Below the pieces are notes generated by a model. The model was given only the letters and a program-made list of their open reading frames with translations. It did not search any database and was not told where the DNA came from. From assembly GCA_047638715.1 (NCBI GenBank), contig JBLIMK010000007.1, forward strand, positions 5,113 through 69,112: DNA of 64,000 bases, given 5' to 3'. The DNA is from SHLQ01 sp047638715. Lineage in GTDB: Bacteria; Actinomycetota; Acidimicrobiia; Acidimicrobiales; SHLQ01. This document shows positions 59,899 to 64,000 of this stretch, piece after piece (within the stretch, counting starts at the first letter, position 1; each line of letters begins with the position of its first letter). Both the position numbers and the translations under genes were made by a program.

Positions 59899-62274
59899 TT
59901 GAGTATCACCGTGCCCCCGGGTATTACCGTGCCGCGAGTGCGGCTCGCACAGTTCGCTCCCACCGAGCCTGGTCTCGAGCGATATCGCATCAACGGTGGA
60001 GCTGCCACCGTGATCTCACTCACCGCCGGCGACACGCTCGAGCTTCGCAACCTCGAGGGACGTCAACGAGCCGAGGTTCTCGCTTTCGATCCGGACGGAC
60101 GTTCGAGCCCTGCACTCCTCGGCGCGTCCAATGATGGCCCGGCCATTGGCGCCGCATCGATTCTGACGCGCAACGTCATCGACGCCCGTCGAGTTCGCGC
60201 AGGGCTCCAAGCGGTCGGCATCGACCTCACGACCGCGAACAAGACCGACGCGTTCAACCCCGACTCCCCCGCAGGCGACGCGGTCACCTATAACGCCGAG
60301 TCCAACTGCACAGTCGCCATCGCCGCACCCGGCGAACCAATGAACCCTCACAGCTCGGACCCGACCACCGCACTCATCGCATTCGTCCGTCGAGCCAGCA
60401 CACCGGAGGTGGGTGAGATCCATTTGCCCGTACCACTCGGCGACCTCGAACAAGACCTTTTCGTCGAACGGCGAACAGCGTTGGCCTTTGAAGTGAAAGC
60501 CGGGCAGTACATCCAGGTCATCGATATCGAAGGACGAGAGTGTTCGGACTTTCAAGCGTTCGACGCCCACGCGCTCGACGGATCGATCGAGCAATGTCTC
60601 GACGCGACCACGACTCGGAGCTTGATGGGAGCAGCGTTCCCCGGGCCCGGCCTCTATTCGAAGTTCTATGACTCCACGATGGCACCGCTCCTCGAGGTCG
60701 TCCAAGACACGGTTGGCCGCCACGACACGTTCAACCTCGCATGTACCTCAAAGTACTACGACGACATGGGTTACCCCGGCCACGTGAACTGCACCGACAA
60801 CATCAACCGAGCAATGGACCCTTACGGCGTCGCTGCTCGCACCGGCTGGGAAGCGATCAACTTCTTCTACAACACCAACGTCGACGACGCGAATCAGATC
60901 TACCTCGACGAACCGTGGTCTCGCCCCGGCGACTACGTGATGATGAAAGCACTCACCGACCTGGTGTGCGTCTCAACGGCATGTCCATGTGATGTCGATG
61001 CAGCCAATGGCTGGTCACCAACCGACATTGCAGTACGCGTCTATCCAGAAACTCAACCCGTCACGAAAGCGATCGCCTTCAGAATGTCTGCCGATGCCGA
61101 CCCCGAACTCACCCGCGAAACCGGGTTCCACCCACGTACCTCGGAGCTCACTCGCAACTACAGCGAGTACGAAGGCTTCTGGCTCGCCGATCACTACGGC
61201 AGCTCTGGCCATGGCGCAATCAAGGAGTATTGGGCTTGTCGAGAAAAGGCCGCAGCGATCGACCTCTCGCCCTTGCGCAAGTACGAGGTAACTGGACCTG
61301 ACGCTGAGGAGCTTCTGCAAACGTGCCTGACCCGCAACGTTCGCAAGCTCGCCGACGGACAGGTGAGCTACAGCGCCATGTGTTACGACACCGGCGGCAT
61401 GATCGACGACGGCACAATCTTCCGCCTCGGCCGAGAGAACTTCCGATGGATCGGCGGCAGCGATGCGAGTGGCCTCTGGCTCCGCCAGCAGGCCGAGGAG
61501 CGCGGATTGCGCGCGTGGGTGCGCAACAGCACGAACGAGCTCAGCAACCTGCAGGTCCAAGGCCCGCTAAGTCGCGACATCATGCGAGAGGTCATCTGGA
61601 CCCCGCCCGGTCAGCCCACTATCGACGAGCTCGGCTGGTTCCGCCTAACGATTGCTCGCATCGGCGGTGAACTCGGGATCCCGGTCGTCGTTTCACGCAC
61701 TGGTTACACGGGGGAGCTTGGCTTCGAAGTCTTCTGCCACCCCACTCGCGGAGCCGAGGTATGGGATGCAATCTTCGACGTGGGCGGACCGCTAGGCCTG
61801 GTGCCGATGGGTCTCGAAGCGCTCGACATGTTGCGCATCGAGGCTGGCCTGATCTTCGCTGGTTATGAATTCTCTGATCAGACCGATCCATTCGAAGCGG
61901 GCATCGGGTTCACCGTGCCACTCAAGTCGAAGGACGACGACTTCATTGGACGCGACGCGCTCCTTCGCCGTAAGGAAAGCCCCACCCGCAAACTCGTTGG
62001 ACTCGAGCTTGTCGGCGGCGAGACCGGTGCGAATGACGACGGCGTTTTCATCGGGCGTCAACAGGTCGGCGAAATAACGAGCGGCACGATCTCGCCGCTC
62101 TTGAAGAAGAATATTGCGCTGTGCCGCATGGCTATCGAACACTCCGAGATCGGCACGACGGTCGAGGTGGGCAAACTCGACGGACATCAGAAGCGAATCC
62201 CGGCGACGGTGGTTCGATTCCCGTTCTACGATCCGGACAAGACCAAAGTTCGAGACGTACAGCCAGACAACTAA
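59899..62274 (+). CDS. tdm: trimethylamine N-oxide demethylase (DUF1989-GcvT fusion)
   Basis: 791 aa. Residues about 1-400 hold DUF1989 (urea-carboxylase-associated) sequence, apparently duplicated: QRAEVLAFDPDGRSSP and RECSDFQAFDAHAL with a conserved Cys-x-Asp, plus Cys282, Cys362 and Cys364 (ACTSKYY; STACPCDVDAANGW), placed like the zinc-binding cysteines of Tdm. Residues about 410-791 are a GcvT-like THF domain (AAIDLSPLRKYEVTGPDAEELLQ, GCVT-type SRTGYTGELGFEVFC). The known enzyme splits TMAO into dimethylamine and formaldehyde, which the GcvT domain conjugates to THF. Start: TTG behind GTGAGG. tmm follows after 39 bp. Confidence 0.85.
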   Translation: MSITVPPGITVPRVRLAQFAPTEPGLERYRINGGAATVISLTAGDTLELRNLEGRQRAEVLAFDPDGRSSPALLGASNDGPAIGAASILTRNVIDARRVRAGLQAVGIDLTTANKTDAFNPDSPAGDAVTYNAESNCTVAIAAPGEPMNPHSSDPTTALIAFVRRASTPEVGEIHLPVPLGDLEQDLFVERRTALAFEVKAGQYIQVIDIEGRECSDFQAFDAHALDGSIEQCLDATTTRSLMGAAFPGPGLYSKFYDSTMAPLLEVVQDTVGRHDTFNLACTSKYYDDMGYPGHVNCTDNINRAMDPYGVAARTGWEAINFFYNTNVDDANQIYLDEPWSRPGDYVMMKALTDLVCVSTACPCDVDAANGWSPTDIAVRVYPETQPVTKAIAFRMSADADPELTRETGFHPRTSELTRNYSEYEGFWLADHYGSSGHGAIKEYWACREKAAAIDLSPLRKYEVTGPDAEELLQTCLTRNVRKLADGQVSYSAMCYDTGGMIDDGTIFRLGRENFRWIGGSDASGLWLRQQAEERGLRAWVRNSTNELSNLQVQGPLSRDIMREVIWTPPGQPTIDELGWFRLTIARIGGELGIPVVVSRTGYTGELGFEVFCHPTRGAEVWDAIFDVGGPLGLVPMGLEALDMLRIEAGLIFAGYEFSDQTDPFEAGIGFTVPLKSKDDDFIGRDALLRRKESPTRKLVGLELVGGETGANDDGVFIGRQQVGEITSGTISPLLKKNIALCRMAIEHSEIGTTVEVGKLDGHQKRIPATVVRFPFYDPDKTKVRDVQPDN

Positions 62275-62313
62275 GTCCGCTATTGGGGACGACATAATCA
62301 GGGGGATGAGTAC

Positions 62314-63654
62314 ATGACACGAGTCGCGATCATCGGTGCAGGCCCGAGCGGGCTTGCGCAGCTACGCGCATTCGACAGTGCCGCGCAAAAGGGCGCCGAC
62401 GTACCCGAGGTGGTCTGTTACGAGAAGCAGAGCGACTGGGGTGGCCTCTGGAATTACTCGTGGCGAACCGGTCTCGACCAAAACGGTGAAGCGGTTCACG
62501 GAAGCATGTACCGCTACCTGTGGTCGAATGGTCCCAAGGAATGTCTCGAATTTGCCGATTACAGCTTCGAAGAACATTTCGACAAGCCGATTGGGTCGTT
62601 CCCGCCCCGCGCAGTCCTGTGGGACTACATCAAAGGCCGCGTCGAGAAGACGAACGTCCGAGACCACATCCAGTTCAACACGTCGGTCCACAACGTTTCG
62701 TTCAACGCTGATGAGAACAACTTCACGGTCACAATCCACGACCACGAAACCGACGATACCTCGTCATCGGAATTCGACCATGTCGTCGTGGCTAGCGGAC
62801 ATTTCTCCACGCCCAACATGCCTCACTACCCTGGATTCGAGAAGTTCCCAGGGCGGATTCTGCACGCACACGACTTCCGAGACGCGGTCGAGTTCAAGGG
62901 CAAAGACGTACTGATTATGGGCGCGAGCTACTCCGCCGAGGACATTGGGTCGCAGTGTTGGAAATACGGCGCCAAGTCGATCACGTGTACAGCGCGCAGC
63001 GGTCCAATGGGTTTCGACTGGCCCAACAACTGGGACGAAAGGCCGATCCTCGATCGTGTCGAAGGCAGCACGGTGCACTTCACGGACGGAACGTCCAAGG
63101 ACTTCGATGCAATCATCTGCTGCACGGGATACAAACACCATTTCCCGTTCATGTCTCCCGATCTACGACTGAAGACAGCAAACCGATTAGCGACAGCGAT
63201 GTTGTACCGCGGCGTCGTCTTCCAACCGAACAACGGCGTCATGTATCTCGGCATGCAAGACCAGTGGTACACGTTCAATATGTTCGACGCTCAGGCGTGG
63301 TACGCCCGAGACGTGATCATGGGTCGAATCGATCTTCCCGATAGCGACGCGCAACAGCAGTGGATCGACGATCTCGTCGTGGCCGAGGACGCTGTGCCCG
63401 ACGACTATGGCGCAATCGATTTCCAGGGCGCATACACCCAGGACCTCGTCGATCAAACCGACTATCCCGACTTCAACATTCCACTCGTCAACAGGCTGTT
63501 CAGAGACTGGAAGGGCCACAAGAAGGCGGGCATCATGACGTTCCGCGATATGGGCCACGAGTCGCCGCTCACTGGAAACGTCGCTCCTGCCCATCACACC
63601 CCGTGGGTTGATGCGCTCGACGATTCCCTCGAGTCGTATCTCGCCGATTCCTAA
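62314..63654 (+). CDS. tmm: trimethylamine monooxygenase
   Basis: 446 aa, the Tmm length. GAGPSGLAQLRAF (FAD), the FMO-type motif in VVVASGHFSTPNMPHYPGF, and GASYSAEDIGSQC (NADPH) are present. Long blocks match characterised Tmm: YEKQSDWGGLWNYSWRTGLD, GSMYRYLWSNGPKECLEFADY, MQDQWYTFNMFDAQAWYARDVIMGR and APAHHTPWVDALDDSLESYL. The enzyme oxidises trimethylamine to TMAO with NADPH and O2, and dimethylsulfide to DMSO. ATG with AGGGGG upstream. TMAO is the substrate of the adjacent Tdm, so the pair is a pathway. Confidence 0.92.
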   Translation: MTRVAIIGAGPSGLAQLRAFDSAAQKGADVPEVVCYEKQSDWGGLWNYSWRTGLDQNGEAVHGSMYRYLWSNGPKECLEFADYSFEEHFDKPIGSFPPRAVLWDYIKGRVEKTNVRDHIQFNTSVHNVSFNADENNFTVTIHDHETDDTSSSEFDHVVVASGHFSTPNMPHYPGFEKFPGRILHAHDFRDAVEFKGKDVLIMGASYSAEDIGSQCWKYGAKSITCTARSGPMGFDWPNNWDERPILDRVEGSTVHFTDGTSKDFDAIICCTGYKHHFPFMSPDLRLKTANRLATAMLYRGVVFQPNNGVMYLGMQDQWYTFNMFDAQAWYARDVIMGRIDLPDSDAQQQWIDDLVVAEDAVPDDYGAIDFQGAYTQDLVDQTDYPDFNIPLVNRLFRDWKGHKKAGIMTFRDMGHESPLTGNVAPAHHTPWVDALDDSLESYLADS

Positions 63655-63656
63655 GA

Positions 63657-64000
63657 ATGCTCCGTTGTCGATCCTGCCAGCAGCGCATCGACGACAAAGA
63701 CATCAGCTGTCCGTCCTGCGGTACAAACCAGCGTTCCATCATCATCGAGACGTTGGACTCGACGCCGGCGATTGCCCCGGTAGAATTCAAGAAACCGGTG
63801 CCACGGTCGCCAGGCGTGCTCGGCCTCGCCCTCTTCGCCATGCTCGTCGTCGCAGGGCTACTCGGACTCAATTCGCTCGGTCCTGACTCGCCCGAATCGC
63901 TGGACGCGCCGCAGACGTCGGTTCCAGCGGCCAGGACAACGACGGTGCCGACGGTCGTCGCGTCGCGCGAAAACGTCGTCGACTTTCCAGGAATCGCGCC
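63657..64000 (+). CDS. zinc-ribbon, single-pass membrane protein (5' part)
   Basis: The ATG lies one base after the tmm stop codon; the frame is open to the right edge, so at least 114 residues. The start LRCRSCQQRIDDKDISCPSCG is a four-cysteine zinc ribbon (CxxC, CxxC). A basic-Pro linker, one helix (GVLGLALFAMLVVAGLLGL) and a Thr/Ser/Pro-rich extracellular part follow. Its close link with tmm may be operonic. Remaining domains unseen. Confidence 0.6.
   Translation, partial: MLRCRSCQQRIDDKDISCPSCGTNQRSIIIETLDSTPAIAPVEFKKPVPRSPGVLGLALFAMLVVAGLLGLNSLGPDSPESLDAPQTSVPAARTTTVPTVVASRENVVDFPGIA

Noticed and set aside
59899..62274. Plain glycine-cleavage T protein or dimethylglycine oxidase
   Set aside because: The N-terminal half is DUF1989 with the Cys pattern of TMAO demethylase and no FAD-oxidase domain; tmm is adjacent.

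Overview
The window reads as chromosomal DNA of a high-GC Gram-positive bacterium, most likely a marine member of the Actinomycetota (class Acidimicrobiia, Ilumatobacter-like; inference). Supporting signs are high GC with many GTG/TTG starts, frequent 1-4 bp gene overlaps, actinobacterial families (DUF4916 Nudix-like, DUF4173, SCP2, type-B succinate dehydrogenase with a fused cytochrome b558 subunit) and enzymes for marine methylated osmolytes. I see no rRNA, tRNA, CRISPR, integrase or complete insertion sequence; the region looks like core genome with scattered gene decay.

Layout. 0-14 kb: end of a LOG-family gene, quinone oxidoreductase, alpha/beta hydrolase, VWA protein with a small membrane protein missed by length filters, a GH1-like protein without catalytic glutamates, an ornithine cyclodeaminase-family protein, a broken cyclase, a SpoU methyltransferase, trpS, two tandem DUF4173 membrane proteins, a MoxR-type AAA ATPase and an RDD protein. 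14-24 kb: O-antigen-ligase-like TPR protein, dmdA-like DMSP demethylase, DMT exporter plus PhyH oxygenase, ABC-F ATPase, and a three-gene catabolic operon (hydrolase, aldehyde dehydrogenase, luciferase-like monooxygenase). 24-32 kb: a NarL-type sensor kinase with a response regulator that has lost its DNA-binding domain next to a 62-bp direct repeat, an OmpR-type two-component system, a Thr/Ser-rich secreted protein, a DMT exporter, and an MFS efflux pump with a TetR repressor and two matching operators. 32-43 kb: a GH2-like protein with altered catalytic residues, sdhCAB, an anchored beta-rich protein, a probable selenocysteine-containing peroxiredoxin-like gene with a SECIS-like hairpin, a Nudix-like protein and threonine dehydratase. 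42-53 kb: two glycosyltransferases, a CitE-like lyase, acyl-CoA ligase, a DUF368 undecaprenyl-phosphate transporter, SCP2 and Fpg/Nei proteins, and mdh bracketed by repeated GGGG/CCCC hairpins. 53-64 kb: a heterodimeric ABC exporter, folD, a rhomboid pseudogene, and a TMA/TMAO cassette (XRE-cupin regulator, tdm, tmm), then the start of a zinc-ribbon membrane protein.

How the genes work together. Tmm oxidises trimethylamine to TMAO (and can oxidise DMS to DMSO). Tdm demethylates TMAO, and the DmdA-like enzyme demethylates DMSP; both use or feed tetrahydrofolate one-carbon units, which FolD can oxidise. Succinate dehydrogenase and malate dehydrogenase supply central respiration. The two glycosyltransferases, the DUF368 lipid-carrier transporter and the O-antigen-ligase-like protein point to cell-envelope polysaccharide work. 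The most notable single item is the in-frame TGA at the redox-active cysteine position of a peroxiredoxin-like gene (TGA at 40424-40426).
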